Under the pieces are notes generated by a model. That model had not been told where the DNA came from. It saw nothing but the letters and a program-made list of their open reading frames with translations, and made no database searches. The position numbers and the translations under genes were made by a program. Below, one piece after another: positions 30,236 to 39,753 of a stretch of DNA of 64,000 nt; position 1 is the first letter of the stretch; each line of letters starts with the position of its first letter. Origin of the DNA: Undibacterium sp. CCC3.4 (GTDB lineage: Bacteria; Pseudomonadota; Gammaproteobacteria; Burkholderiales; Burkholderiaceae_D); the NCBI RefSeq assembly GCF_034347425.1, contig NZ_CP133779.1:1860001-1924000 (forward strand), given 5' to 3'.

Positions 30236-31033
30236 ATGCAAAACAATGATCCCCAAGCCGGCTTGACTATTGCCGGCAAGACTTACCGCTCGCGCCTCTT
30301 GGTTGGCAGCGGTAAATACCAAGACTTGGCGCAAACGCGCGCGGCCACGCTGGCCAGTGGTGCTGACATCATCACGGTGGCGATTCGCCGTGTCAACATC
30401 GGCCAAGACCCGCATGCGCCGAGTTTGCTCGATGTGGTGCCGCGCTCGGAATTCACGATTTTGCCGAATTCAGCCGGTTGCTACAACGCTGACGATGCGG
30501 TCTACACGCTGCAACTCGGTCGTGAACTCTTGGGCGGACACAAGCTGTGCAAGCTCGAAGTGCTCGGTGATGAGCGCAGCTTGTTTCCAAATATGCCAGA
30601 AACCCTCAAGGCTGCGAAAATTCTGGTGCAAGATGGCTTCGATGTGATGGTCTATTGCAGCGACGATCCGATTCAAGCGCGCATGCTGGAAGATCTAGGC
30701 TGTGTGGCGGTGATGCCGCTGGCCTCGCTGATCGGCTCCGGCATGGGCATACTTAATCCGTGGAATTTGTCGCTCATCATCGAACAGGCTACGGTACCGG
30801 TGCTGGTCGATGCCGGTGTCGGTACGGCGTCTGATGCGGCACTGGCGATGGAGCTTGGTTGCGATGGCGTGTTAATGAACAGTGCTATCGCTTTGGCGCG
30901 TGAGCCACTGCGCATGGCACGCGCGATGGGCTTGGCCGTCGAGGCCGGGCGCGAAGCGTTTTTGGCCGGACGCATGGCGCGCAAATTTGCCGCTTCGCCC
31001 TCGTCGCCGATGGCCGGGCGGGTGGTCGGATGA
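30236..31033 (+). CDS. thiG: Thiazole synthase
   Basis: A 265-residue TIM-barrel enzyme that builds the thiazole phosphate from deoxyxylulose phosphate, dehydroglycine and ThiS-thiocarboxylate. Key segments: [57 protein letters not shown] (with the Schiff-base lysine), [11 protein letters not shown] and [39 protein letters not shown] precedes the ATG. Its stop overlaps the thiD start as ATGA, so the two are translationally coupled. Confidence 0.96.
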   Translation: MQNNDPQAGLTIAGKTYRSRLLVGSGKYQDLAQTRAATLASGADIITVAIRRVNIGQDPHAPSLLDVVPRSEFTILPNSAGCYNADDAVYTLQLGRELLGGHKLCKLEVLGDERSLFPNMPETLKAAKILVQDGFDVMVYCSDDPIQARMLEDLGCVAVMPLASLIGSGMGILNPWNLSLIIEQATVPVLVDAGVGTASDAALAMELGCDGVLMNSAIALAREPLRMARAMGLAVEAGREAFLAGRMARKFAASPSSPMAGRVVG

Positions 31034-31836
31034 GTGCTCCTCAGCCTGCGCCGCAGCGTCCCTGCGTGTTGGTGTTTGCCGGTCATGATCCCAGCGGTGG
31101 GGCCGGCATTGCCGCCGACATCGAAGCCATCGCGGCGCAGGGCGCGCACGCGCTCACGATCATCACGGCGCTGACGGTGCAAGATAATGAACACGTGTAT
31201 GCGCTGCAGGCGGTCGATACGCAGATCATCTTGCAGCAAGCGCTGACCTTGACGGCCAAGATACCGTTGTCGGTGATCAAAATCGGCATCGTCGCGCATC
31301 AGCAAAATGCCGCCGCGATTGCCCGTTTTATAATCGCCTTGCGGCAACGTCAGCCGGCTCTGCAAGTGATACTCGATCCGGTGCTCGGCAGTGGTCGTGG
31401 CGACAGTTTGTCGCTCGACGATGCGGTAGCGGCGCTGGCCCCGCTGTTAGCCGTTGCTACGCTGATCACGCCGAACTTGCCGGAATTGGCGCGGCTGGCA
31501 GCCAATGCTGAGGGTACGGCCGCGCAGGTGGCGGCCTTGATGCGGCAAAGTCCTGCCGATGTGCTGGTCAAAGGCGGTCATGCCGATGAAGCGCAGGTAC
31601 ACAATGTGTTCTATCGCTCGCAACAATTGACGGCCGCACGCAGTTGGCAGTGGCCGCGTCTGGATAGGCAATTTCACGGCAGCGGCTGTACCCTGGCGGC
31701 GGCCATCAGCGCTGCGCTGGCTGTCGGTATGTCACTCGAGCAAGCGCTTGATACGGCGCAAATTTTTACCCAGCGTAGTTTGGCACAAGCGTATGCGATT
31801 GCAGACGGTCAATTGATTCCGGCACGTCATTTTTAA
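31030..31836 (+). CDS. thiD: Hydroxymethylpyrimidine/phosphomethylpyrimidine kinase
   Basis: A 268-residue ribokinase-fold kinase that phosphorylates HMP and then HMP-P to HMP-PP. Conserved segments are [22 protein letters not shown] near the start, [32 protein letters not shown] and the C-terminal anion-hole motif [16 protein letters not shown]. It overlaps thiG by 4 nt and is followed by thiE, with which it supplies the two precursors for thiamin phosphate. It could also serve vitamin B6 salvage, as some ThiD enzymes do. Confidence 0.95.
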   Translation: MSAPQPAPQRPCVLVFAGHDPSGGAGIAADIEAIAAQGAHALTIITALTVQDNEHVYALQAVDTQIILQQALTLTAKIPLSVIKIGIVAHQQNAAAIARFIIALRQRQPALQVILDPVLGSGRGDSLSLDDAVAALAPLLAVATLITPNLPELARLAANAEGTAAQVAALMRQSPADVLVKGGHADEAQVHNVFYRSQQLTAARSWQWPRLDRQFHGSGCTLAAAISAALAVGMSLEQALDTAQIFTQRSLAQAYAIADGQLIPARHF

Positions 31837-31847
31837 GGACCTCCTTT

Positions 31848-32462
31848 ATGTACCCATTACGCGGTTTGTATCTGGTCACCCCCGATTGGGACGATACCGA
31901 ACAATTGCTCGCCGTGAGCGAGCAGGCTTTGCAAGGCGGCGCGCAGCTTTTACAGTATCGCCACAAAACCGCCGGTCTGGCGCAGCGGCGCGAGCAAGCT
32001 GCGGCCTTGTTGCGCTTATGCAGACGTTACGGCATAGCCTGCATCATCAATGATCATCTGGACTTGTGTCAGGAACTCGATGCCGATGGGGTGCATGTCG
32101 GTGGCACCGATCTGGCACCGGCGCAGGTGCGCGCGGCACTCGGACCCGATAAAATCGTCGGCGCTTCCTGTTACGGCGATCTGGCGCTGGCGCAGCAGGC
32201 CGCGGCAGCCGGGGTCAGCTATCTGGCCTTCGGCGGCTTTTATCCCTCGCGGGTGAAACAGTATGCGGTCGGTACCCCGGCCGACCTCGTTAGCCAGGCG
32301 CAACAGCGCTGGAATCTGCCCTGTGTGGTCATAGGCGGCATGACGGTAGATAATTGTCAGCCCTTGATCGCGCGCGGCAGCGCGATGGTGGCCGTGATCA
32401 GCAGCGTGTATTCGGTGCCCGACCCGGGTGCCGCCGCGCGCAGCTTCGCCGCCTTGTTTTGA
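31848..32462 (+). CDS. thiE: Thiamine-phosphate synthase
   Basis: A 204-residue TIM-barrel enzyme joining HMP-PP and thiazole phosphate to thiamin phosphate. Family motifs: LRGLYLVTPD, GGAQLLQYRHKTAG, CIINDHLDLCQELDADGVHVGGTDL, GASCYGDLALAQQAAAAGVSYLAFGGFYPS and VVIGGMTVDNCQPLI. AAGGAC stands before the ATG, 11 nt after thiD. It closes the thi operon. The usual thiazole oxidase gene thiO or thiH is not in this cluster. Confidence 0.95.
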   Translation: MYPLRGLYLVTPDWDDTEQLLAVSEQALQGGAQLLQYRHKTAGLAQRREQAAALLRLCRRYGIACIINDHLDLCQELDADGVHVGGTDLAPAQVRAALGPDKIVGASCYGDLALAQQAAAAGVSYLAFGGFYPSRVKQYAVGTPADLVSQAQQRWNLPCVVIGGMTVDNCQPLIARGSAMVAVISSVYSVPDPGAAARSFAALF

Positions 32463-32487
32463 GGCGCGCAAGGGCGGCGCAGTCCCG

Positions 32488-32493
32488 TATAAT
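32488..32493 (+). promoter_or_regulatory. TATAAT box directly before uvrD
   Basis: A perfect TATAAT lies between TCCCG and CGGGG, 6 nt before the uvrD ATG. If it is a true -10, transcription would begin at or next to the start codon. No good -35 was found at 16-19 bp, so this is weak. Confidence 0.3.
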
Positions 32494-32499
32494 CGGGGG

Positions 32500-34788
32500 A
32501 TGCAAAATTTACTTCACAATTTAAATCCTGAGCAGCTCGCTGCCGTCACCCTGCCGGCGCAATCGGCGCTGATACTGGCCGGTGCCGGCTCCGGCAAAAC
32601 CCGCGTGCTGACTACCCGCATCGCTTGGCTGATACAAACCGGGCAAGTTTCCTCGGGTGGCTTGCTGGCCGTGACGTTTACCAATAAAGCCGCGAAAGAA
32701 ATGCTGTCGCGCTTGTCGGCTATGTTGCCCATCAACACACGCGGCATGTGGGTCGGCACCTTTCATGGCTTGTGCAACCGCTTGTTGCGCGCCCATCATC
32801 GCGATGCCGGTTTGCCGCAAAGCTTTCAAATCCTTGATTCCGGTGATCAATTATCATTTATTAAACGTTTGCTTAAAGCAAATAACATCGATGATGAAAA
32901 GTTCCCGCCCAAGGCCCTGATGTACTTCATCAATGGCGCCAAAGATCAGGGTTTGCGCGCGGCGCAAGTCGATGCCTATGATGATTTCAATCGCAAGATG
33001 GTCGGTTTGTATGACCTCTACGATGCCCAGTGTCAGCGCGAAGGGGTGGTCGATTTTGCCGAATTGTTGTTGCGCACCTATGAATTGCTCAGTCGTCACC
33101 AGCCGTTGCGCGAACATTATCAAGAGCGTTTCCGTCATGTGTTGGTCGACGAGTTTCAAGATACCAATGATTTGCAATACAAATGGCTCAAGCTCATGGC
33201 TGGTGCCGGCACGGCACGCGCGGCAGCGGTGTTTGCCGTTGGCGACGATGATCAAAGTATTTATGCCTTCCGCGGCGCTAACGTTGGCAATATGTCGGCG
33301 TTCGAGCGCGAATTTCAGGTGGAAAATCTGATCAAACTGGAACAAAACTACCGTTCCCATGGTCATATTCTCGACAGTGCAAATATTCTCATCGCCAATA
33401 ACAGTAAGCGTCTCGGGAAAAATCTGCGTACCGATGCCGGGCACGGCGAACCGGTGCGGATTATGGAAGCGAGCAGCGATATCGCCGAAGCCAATTGGAT
33501 CGTCGAAGAAGCGAAAAATTTACTTCGCGACGGCGCAACGCGCAGCGAAATCGCGGTCTTGTACCGTTCCAATGCGCAGTCACGCGTGATTGAACATGCC
33601 TTGTTTACGGCCAATATTCCGTATCGTGTGTATGGGGGGCAGCGCTATTTTGATCGTGCCGAAATCAAACACGCGATCGCCTATTTGCAATTGATGGATA
33701 ACCCGCACAATGACTCGGCTTTCATGCGCGTGGTGAATTTTCCCGCCCGTGGCATCGGTGCTCGCTCTATCGAGCAACTGCAAGACGCGGCGAAAATTCA
33801 CGGTGCCTCGATGTATGCGGCAGTCCCTCATGTAGGCGGTAAAGCCGGCAACTCGCTGGCTAATTTTGTGAAACTGATAGAAGGCGTGCGCTTCGAAACG
33901 CAGCATTTGTCTTTGCCTGAGACGGTCGGCATTGTGCTCGATGTCAGCACTTTGCTGACGCACTATGCGAATGAAAAAGAAGGTGCCGATAGAATTGAAA
34001 ATTTGCAGCAACTTGTCAATGCCGCGACCCAATTTGTTTCGGAAGAAGGCTTCGGGCGTGATGCCCCGGCCTTTGCCGGTCCGGTCAGCGTCGCTACGCC
34101 TTTATTGGGCAATGGCAGCGCCGATGTGATCATCGATGCCGATGCGGCCTTGCCGACCTTGATGTCGCCGTTGTCGGCATTTTTGTCGCATGCCTCGCTG
34201 GAAGCCGGGGATAACCAGGCGCAGGCCGGACAAGATGCGATGCAATTGATGACCGTGCACTCGGCCAAGGGTTTGGAGTTTGATGCGGTATTCATTACCG
34301 GTCTGGAAGAGGGTTTGTTCCCGCATGAAAACAGTGCGCAAGAGGCCAGCGGCGTGGAAGAAGAGCGGCGTCTGATGTATGTCGCCATCACGCGCGCACG
34401 CCAACGTTTGTACTTGAGTTTTTCGCAAACGCGCATGTTGCATGGCCAAACACGCTACAACCTGCGCTCACGCTTTTTCGACGAGTTGCCGGAAGAATCA
34501 TTGAAGTGGTTGACCCCGAAAATTCAGCCCTCTTGGTTCGGTAACAGCAAGAAGTCGGCGTGGGATGACAATGGTAATGAGGCGGCCAACCGGCTGGCCC
34601 AAGCCATACAGGCACCGGCCGCCGGACATGGCTGGCGCAGCGGTCAGGGTGTGTCACATCCGAAATTTGGCGAGGGTGTGATCGTGAATATAGAGGGCAG
34701 CGGCAGCAATGCACGGGCCCACATTAATTTTGGAAAATTCGGCATGAAGTTGCTCGACCTGAGCATTGCCAAACTCGAGAAAATATAG
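32500..34788 (+). CDS. uvrD: DNA helicase II, UvrD/PcrA type
   Basis: A 762-residue SF1A 3'-5' DNA helicase for nucleotide-excision and mismatch repair. Motifs in order: Q-motif LNPEQLAAV, I AGAGSGKTRVL, Ia TFTNKAAKEM, II VDEFQDTN, III DDDQSIYAFRGA, IV QNYRS, V TVHSAKGLEFDAVFI, and VI EERRLMYVAITRA. The C-terminal part (GVSHPKFGEGVIVNIEG...ARAHINFGKFGMKLLDL) is the Tudor-like domain that separates UvrD/PcrA from Rep. ATG 32500 follows GGGGG; an in-frame ATG at 32428 would overlap thiE. It probably has its own promoter or reads on from the thi operon. Confidence 0.93.
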   Translation: MQNLLHNLNPEQLAAVTLPAQSALILAGAGSGKTRVLTTRIAWLIQTGQVSSGGLLAVTFTNKAAKEMLSRLSAMLPINTRGMWVGTFHGLCNRLLRAHHRDAGLPQSFQILDSGDQLSFIKRLLKANNIDDEKFPPKALMYFINGAKDQGLRAAQVDAYDDFNRKMVGLYDLYDAQCQREGVVDFAELLLRTYELLSRHQPLREHYQERFRHVLVDEFQDTNDLQYKWLKLMAGAGTARAAAVFAVGDDDQSIYAFRGANVGNMSAFEREFQVENLIKLEQNYRSHGHILDSANILIANNSKRLGKNLRTDAGHGEPVRIMEASSDIAEANWIVEEAKNLLRDGATRSEIAVLYRSNAQSRVIEHALFTANIPYRVYGGQRYFDRAEIKHAIAYLQLMDNPHNDSAFMRVVNFPARGIGARSIEQLQDAAKIHGASMYAAVPHVGGKAGNSLANFVKLIEGVRFETQHLSLPETVGIVLDVSTLLTHYANEKEGADRIENLQQLVNAATQFVSEEGFGRDAPAFAGPVSVATPLLGNGSADVIIDADAALPTLMSPLSAFLSHASLEAGDNQAQAGQDAMQLMTVHSAKGLEFDAVFITGLEEGLFPHENSAQEASGVEEERRLMYVAITRARQRLYLSFSQTRMLHGQTRYNLRSRFFDELPEESLKWLTPKIQPSWFGNSKKSAWDDNGNEAANRLAQAIQAPAAGHGWRSGQGVSHPKFGEGVIVNIEGSGSNARAHINFGKFGMKLLDLSIAKLEKI

Positions 34789-34830
34789 CCGGCCAGCACG
34801 CTGTTCCGGACTGATATAAAGGAAGTAACG

Positions 34831-36093
34831 ATGGTAACAGAGCAATTGCTGCAATACATAGGTGCCGGTTTATTCGGACTGGCAGTGCTGCACACTTTTT
34901 CGACCAAATATTTTCTCCACCTCGCGCACCGTTCCTCGCGCCACGCCGGGCTCTGGCATTTGCTCGGCGAAGTGGAAGTGGTGTTCGGCTTTTGGGCCTT
35001 CGTACTGGTCGGCTTCATCGCCTTGTTATCGAATCAGGCGCAGGCGATTGAGTATCTGGAAGGGCAGAATTTTACCGAACCCTTGTTTGTGTTCGTGATT
35101 CTGGTGATGGCCGGCACGCGTCCGGTATTGTGGGCGGTGCAGCAACTGGTGTCGCGGATCGCTATCGTCTTGCCAGTGCAAACGCAATTATCGAGTTATT
35201 TTCTGTGTCTGACCCTGGTACCCTTGCTCGGCTCCTTCATCACCGAGCCGGCGGCGATGACCTTGGCGGCGCTGATGTTGCGCCAACGCTTTTACACCAA
35301 AGATATTTCCAACCGCATGAAATACCTGACGCTAGGCGTTTTGTTCGTCAATGTCTCCATCGGCGGCGTGTTGACACCGTTCGCCGCACCACCGGTCTTG
35401 ATGGTGGCGGAAAAATGGGGCTGGGATATGGCTTTCATGAGCAGCACCTTCGGTTGGAAAGCCGCTTGTGCCGTGTTCGTCAATGGTTTGCTCGCCACGC
35501 TGTGGTTCCAGCGTGACTTGCTGCGCCTGCCAACACCCGCAGCCGATGAGCCGGGTAGTGCCGTACCCTTGACGGTGGTGGCGATTCACTTCGGCTTCCT
35601 GGCCGCGACCGTGTGGTTCGCCCATTACCCAGTGATGTTTCTCGGTTTGTTTTTACTGTTCCTCGGCTTTACCAATGCCTATCAACGCTTTCAAGATAGC
35701 TTGATGCTGCGCGAAGGCTTGCTGGTGGCGTTTTTTCTGGCTGGTTTGGTGGTGTTGGGCGGTATGCAACAGTGGTGGTTGCAACCGATTTTGGCCGGCC
35801 TCAATCAGACCGTGCTGTTTTTTGGTGCCCTCTCGCTCACGGCAGTGACCGATAATGCCGCACTGACTTACCTAGGCTCACTGGTCGAGGGGCTTTCGGA
35901 CGGTGCCAAATACGCCTTGGTAGCCGGTGCCGTCAGCGGCGGCGGCTTGACCGTGATCGCCAATGCGCCGAATCCGGCCGGCTATGCGATTTTAAAAGAC
36001 TGCTTCGATGAACAAGCGATCAGCCCCTTGGGCTTATTACTGGCTGCGCTGGTGCCGACCGCCGTCGCGGCGTTCTTTTTTATTATCTTTTAA
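34831..36093 (+). CDS. Putative Na+/H+ antiporter family membrane protein
   Basis: A 420-residue protein with about ten hydrophobic helices, for example LFVFVILVMAGTRPVLW, LCLTLVPLLGSFITEPAAMTLAALML, FLGLFLLFLGF and VVLGGMQQWWLQPILAGL. The segments GSFITEPAAMTLAALMLRQRFY and LSLTAVTDNAALTYLGSLV..VAGAVSGGGLTVIANAPNPAGYAIL recall the uncharacterised putative Na+/H+ antiporter family (Na_H_antiport_3). Transport activity is not proven for this family. AAGGAAG precedes the ATG. It converges on coq7 with only a 12-bp gap. Confidence 0.78.
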   Translation: MVTEQLLQYIGAGLFGLAVLHTFSTKYFLHLAHRSSRHAGLWHLLGEVEVVFGFWAFVLVGFIALLSNQAQAIEYLEGQNFTEPLFVFVILVMAGTRPVLWAVQQLVSRIAIVLPVQTQLSSYFLCLTLVPLLGSFITEPAAMTLAALMLRQRFYTKDISNRMKYLTLGVLFVNVSIGGVLTPFAAPPVLMVAEKWGWDMAFMSSTFGWKAACAVFVNGLLATLWFQRDLLRLPTPAADEPGSAVPLTVVAIHFGFLAATVWFAHYPVMFLGLFLLFLGFTNAYQRFQDSLMLREGLLVAFFLAGLVVLGGMQQWWLQPILAGLNQTVLFFGALSLTAVTDNAALTYLGSLVEGLSDGAKYALVAGAVSGGGLTVIANAPNPAGYAILKDCFDEQAISPLGLLLAALVPTAVAAFFFIIF

Positions 36094-36105
36094 ATAGGTA
36101 TTCTG

Positions 36106-36738
36106 TTAAATGTAATAAGCGGTGCCGGTCATCACTTTCGACATCGCCTGCATCGCCAAGCGCACGGCTGTCGGCATGCTGCTGGCACCGAGCGCCGCCG
36201 CCGCCGCACCATGGGCTACTTCATCGAGGCGCATTTGCTCGACAATCGCGCGCGAGCGCAGGTCTGCTGGCGGCAAGTCGTGCAAATGCCCGGCCAAATG
36301 GGCTTCGACTTGACGTTCGGTTTCCACCACAAAGCCTAAGCTGGCGGCGTCGCCGCAGCGTGCTGCGATGACGCCGCAGGCATAGGCCCCGGCATACCAG
36401 AGTGGGTTCATGAAGCTGGTATGCGAATTCAATTCCTTGAGCCGTTCCGCCGTCCAGGCCAGATGATCTTCTTCTTCCCGACACGAATGCTGCAATTGCT
36501 GCGCCACTTGCGGCGTGTGCGAAAACGCGCTTTGCGCATCGTATAGCGCCTGCGCGCAAATTTCTCCGACATGATTGATACGCATCAGCGCCGCGCTGTG
36601 GCGCTGCTGGGCATCATTTAGTTGATCGGCCGCACAGAGCTGCGCCGGATAGGGCCGCGCACTGTGTGCCTGCGCCGTCACGGTACGTAAAGCGCGGTCT
36701 ACAGTGAGGATGAAGCGGTCTAGTCTGGCGAAGGGCAT
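36106..36738 (-). CDS. coq7: Demethoxyubiquinone hydroxylase
   Basis: A 210-residue di-iron monooxygenase of the Coq7/CLK-1 family that hydroxylates demethoxyubiquinol in ubiquinone synthesis, replacing UbiF in many betaproteobacteria. The four-helix di-iron motifs are visible: E-x2-H patterns in RINHVGEICAQALYDAQ, REEEDHLAWTAERL, VETERQVEAHLAGHL and EQMRLDEVAHGAAA. It is peripheral to the membrane and has no signal peptide. The upstream 438-bp gap is shared with the first porin gene, which runs the other way. Confidence 0.93.
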   Translation of the reverse strand: MPFARLDRFILTVDRALRTVTAQAHSARPYPAQLCAADQLNDAQQRHSAALMRINHVGEICAQALYDAQSAFSHTPQVAQQLQHSCREEEDHLAWTAERLKELNSHTSFMNPLWYAGAYACGVIAARCGDAASLGFVVETERQVEAHLAGHLHDLPPADLRSRAIVEQMRLDEVAHGAAAAALGASSMPTAVRLAMQAMSKVMTGTAYYI

Positions 36739-37176
36739 GGCAGTGTGGAGGCGTGATCGATGGAGTGGCTATTGTAAAACACTTCAGCGCTGGTAGTATT
36801 TTGTGCAGGCGCAATAAAACTTGTTTCAAGTCAATTTCGTGGCGATTGATACTGCGTGCTTCCATGCATCGCGTTTGTAAAGCAAAAAATTGTCTTTTGA
36901 TAAATTAAAGTATTTGGTCAGAAGCCACTTTCTGGAAATTTAATTTGCTTAAAAGCACGTAAATCACCTGCATTGTTGCTGTTAAGCGACGCATCTGACA
37001 TTTAGAAACGATCGTGCGCAAATTATCTTTGCTGAAACGCAAGGAGTTTGGTTCAATCAGTTTTAACTTCTGAATCAACAGGTTTTGAAGTTTTTTTGCA
37101 AGACCGTGACAAATTAAAGCCGCCACCTAGAGCCGCTTCTTTCGCCGGATATCACAATAAATTTGGAGACATGACA
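36739..37176. other. AT-rich divergent promoter region, coq7/porin
   Basis: This 438-bp gap lies between divergent coq7 and porin copy 1 and is clearly richer in A and T than its surroundings. It has no convincing gene. I expect porin regulatory sites here, but could not name a specific operator or promoter. Confidence 0.4.
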
Positions 37177-38343
37177 ATGAACAAATCACTTATCGCCTTG
37201 GCTGTACTGAGCGCTTGTGCAGCCACTGCATCGGCTCAATCGAGTGTTACCGTCTATGGCATCATCGATGCGGCAACGATGTACAACACCAATCAAACCG
37301 CGACCGGCGGCAGCAAGGTCACGCTCGATGCCGGTCAGTTGCTGACTTCGCGTTGGGGCTTCAAAGGCAGCGAAGATCTTGGCGGCGGCATGAAAGCCAT
37401 TTTCAATTTGGAAGGCACGCTGGCCAATGATACCGGCGTAGGCGGTGCTGGTTTCGGTGGTAATTCGTTTACTCAAGGCGGCAACGGCACATCCTTGTTC
37501 GATCGCCTCGCCTGGGTTGGTTTGTCGGGCAACTTCGGTACGGTGACCATGGGTCGCAACAATATTCTCGGCGTGGATTCGGTCGGTTTGGCCGATCCGA
37601 TCAGCCTGGCGCATGCCGGCAGCAACCCGAACGTGATGTTTAGTGCCTTGAATGCCGGTTCCTTGTTCGGGGGCTTCGGTACTAACCAAGGCGGCACGGC
37701 TTTGCGTCAAAATAATTCGATCAAATACGTTTCTCCATTCCAAAACATGTCCGGCTTCGGTGCCGCCGCCATGTATGGCTTCGGTGAAAAAGCCGGCGAT
37801 ACCGGTGCCAGCAGCTATGCCGGTTTGTCCGGTTTCTTCACCGATGGCGTCAATGGCGCGGCCTTGTCGTATGCTAAGCTGAAAGACGTCACCGGTACTT
37901 CGGAGTTGGCTGGTTGGGCTGCTGGTTTGAAATACATGGTGGTGCCGGGTGTTACTTTGCGCGCAACCTATTCGCACAACAAAATCGACGGTGCCATTCT
38001 GATTCCGGTCAGCGCAACCCTGGCTTTGAATGCCGATAAACGTAAGATCGCCGTCACCGGCCTGGGGGTTGATTACGCTTTCACGCCGCAAGCAACGATT
38101 ACCGGCGCTTACTACGGCACCAAACGGTCGGGCGACATGAACGGTTTGCTTGATGGCAAAGCAGACCAATACATCGTGCTCGGCAAGTATGCTCTGAGCA
38201 AACGCACCATCGCCTATGCATCCTTAACCTACGCTAAAGCCGGTTCGAGCAATGCGCAAGACACGGCCTTGTCACTCGGTATCATTGCCGCTGGAAATAG
38301 TTCTGCCACCCGTACAGCACTTGGTGTTTTGCATTCATTCTAA
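37177..38343 (+). CDS. Outer-membrane porin, Burkholderia type (copy 1)
   Basis: A 388-residue trimeric-type general porin. A Sec signal (MNKSLIALAVLSACAATASA) precedes QSSVTVYGIIDAATMYN, the standard first strand. Other porin signatures: SRWGFKGSEDLGGGMKAIFNLEG, FDRLAWVGLSGNFGTVTMGRNN and a C-terminal Phe (ALGVLHSF) needed for BAM-dependent insertion. I chose ATG 37177, 9 nt after GGAGAC; an ATG two codons earlier is also possible. A terminator follows. A second, shorter porin lies 290 bp downstream in the same direction. Confidence 0.93.
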   Translation: MNKSLIALAVLSACAATASAQSSVTVYGIIDAATMYNTNQTATGGSKVTLDAGQLLTSRWGFKGSEDLGGGMKAIFNLEGTLANDTGVGGAGFGGNSFTQGGNGTSLFDRLAWVGLSGNFGTVTMGRNNILGVDSVGLADPISLAHAGSNPNVMFSALNAGSLFGGFGTNQGGTALRQNNSIKYVSPFQNMSGFGAAAMYGFGEKAGDTGASSYAGLSGFFTDGVNGAALSYAKLKDVTGTSELAGWAAGLKYMVVPGVTLRATYSHNKIDGAILIPVSATLALNADKRKIAVTGLGVDYAFTPQATITGAYYGTKRSGDMNGLLDGKADQYIVLGKYALSKRTIAYASLTYAKAGSSNAQDTALSLGIIAAGNSSATRTALGVLHSF

Positions 38344-38366
38344 GCATTGCCCTGTATTTCGCTTGG

Positions 38367-38396
38367 AAAAAAAAGCTGCCTGCGGGCAGCTTTTTT
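38367..38396 (+). terminator. Rho-independent terminator after porin copy 1
   Basis: GCTGCC (38375-38380) and GGCAGC (38385-38390) form the GC stem around TGCG, flanked by A-run and T-run that extend the stem with A-T pairs. T6 follows. Confidence 0.93.
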
Positions 38397-38632
38397 AATT
38401 GTATAAAGGCAACTTTTGTTGCTAATTTGCGACAATATCAGCCTGTAAACGGCCAAAACTGTCGATTTCACTTGGTGCTAGGGGCGCATTTTTGGTCAAA
38501 TACGTTTAGTTCTTATCACGCAGAATTTGTAGTTTTCAAGTATCAACGCGTTTCTTGCTCACATCTGTATCTGATCTGCGCGTTTCGTGCTTACTGTAGT
38601 TAAAATTAAATCGATATCCTTTGGAGAAATAT

Positions 38633-39676
38633 ATGAAAAAAACACTGATCGCTTTGTCCGTTCTGGCTGCCATCTCAGGTGCCGCTCAAGCCCAATCCAA
38701 CGTGACCGTGTACGGTGTACTGGACATGGCTTTGCAAGGTGAAAACAACGGCGGCAACGGTGCCGGCAAAACTTTCTCGCTCGATAGCGGTGTGCAATCG
38801 GGTTCGCGTCTCGGTTTCAAAGGTTCCGAAGATCTGGGCAACGGTTTGAAAGCAAATTTCAAATTGGAAATGGGCGTCAATGCTGACACAGGTGCTTCCG
38901 CTCAAGGCGGTCTGGCATTCGGTCGCGCTGCTTGGGTTGGTTTGTCCGGTAACTTCGGTGCCGTACAACTCGGTCGTCAAAACAAGCCTATGTTTGATGC
39001 AGTCGATTCCATCGACCCGTTCAGCACAGGTATCATCGGCGGCACTGCGCATCAAAGCACCAGCGCAACCGGCTTGGGTAACTTGTTCTTCGCAACCAAC
39101 CCACGTTCGACTAACACCATCAACTACACGACAACTAACCTGAGCGGTTTCACAGGTTCGGCTGCTTACACTTTCGGCGAAGCCGCTGGTGATGCAACTA
39201 AAGGCCGCGGTATCGGTGCTTCCGGTTCGTACGCAGCGGGTCCTTTGTACGCTACTGTTGCTTACCATGCTGAAGATGTTGCTGCAGTTGGCGTCGCCAA
39301 CAATGTAATCAAGCATGTTTTCGCCGGTGCAACTTATGACTTCGTTGTCGCCAAAGCTGCTGCTTCCTACGGTAAAGTTTCTTCTGACGACAACAAAACA
39401 GCCTACAAACTGTGGAGCTTGGGCGTCACAGTACCAGTCAGCGCAGCCGGTGCGGTTGTTGCTTCGGTTACTGGCGTAAAGAACGATGTTGTGACTACAG
39501 CCAACAAGAGCACACAATTGGCTCTCGGTTACACACATTCTTTGTCGAAGCGTACTAATGTCTACACATCCGTTTCGCGCGTAGCGAACGATGCTGGCGT
39601 CAATGCCGGCGGTCTGGCATCTGGCTTGGGCTTGACTGATTCGATGGTCAACGTCGGTATCCGTCACGCATTCTAA
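38633..39676 (+). CDS. Outer-membrane porin, Burkholderia type (copy 2)
   Basis: A 347-residue porin with signal MKKTLIALSVLAAISGAAQA and first strand QSNVTVYGVLDMALQG. The loop/strand pattern SRLGFKGSEDLGNGLKANFKLEMG, FGRAAWVGLSGNFGAVQLGRQNKPMFDAVDSIDPF and C-terminal VNVGIRHAF are those of general porins. Codon use looks very regular (few rare codons), which suits strong expression. GGAGAA lies before ATG 38633; an in-frame TTG at 38621 is not needed. It has its own 236-bp promoter region after the upstream terminator and its own terminator, so it is a single-gene unit. Confidence 0.94.
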   Translation: MKKTLIALSVLAAISGAAQAQSNVTVYGVLDMALQGENNGGNGAGKTFSLDSGVQSGSRLGFKGSEDLGNGLKANFKLEMGVNADTGASAQGGLAFGRAAWVGLSGNFGAVQLGRQNKPMFDAVDSIDPFSTGIIGGTAHQSTSATGLGNLFFATNPRSTNTINYTTTNLSGFTGSAAYTFGEAAGDATKGRGIGASGSYAAGPLYATVAYHAEDVAAVGVANNVIKHVFAGATYDFVVAKAAASYGKVSSDDNKTAYKLWSLGVTVPVSAAGAVVASVTGVKNDVVTTANKSTQLALGYTHSLSKRTNVYTSVSRVANDAGVNAGGLASGLGLTDSMVNVGIRHAF

Positions 39677-39713
39677 TCACCGGCAAGCGCAAGCTTGCTG
39701 TTGAACAGAGTAT

Positions 39714-39743
39714 AAAAAAAGCACCTTCGGGTGCTTTTTTTTT
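39714..39743. terminator. Rho-independent terminator between porin copy 2 and ruvB
   Basis: GCACC (39721-39725) and GGTGC (39730-39734) pair around the stable TTCG tetraloop, extended by an A7/T9 A-T stem. It can serve both convergent genes. Confidence 0.94.
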
Positions 39744-39753
39744 GTTTGCTGCT

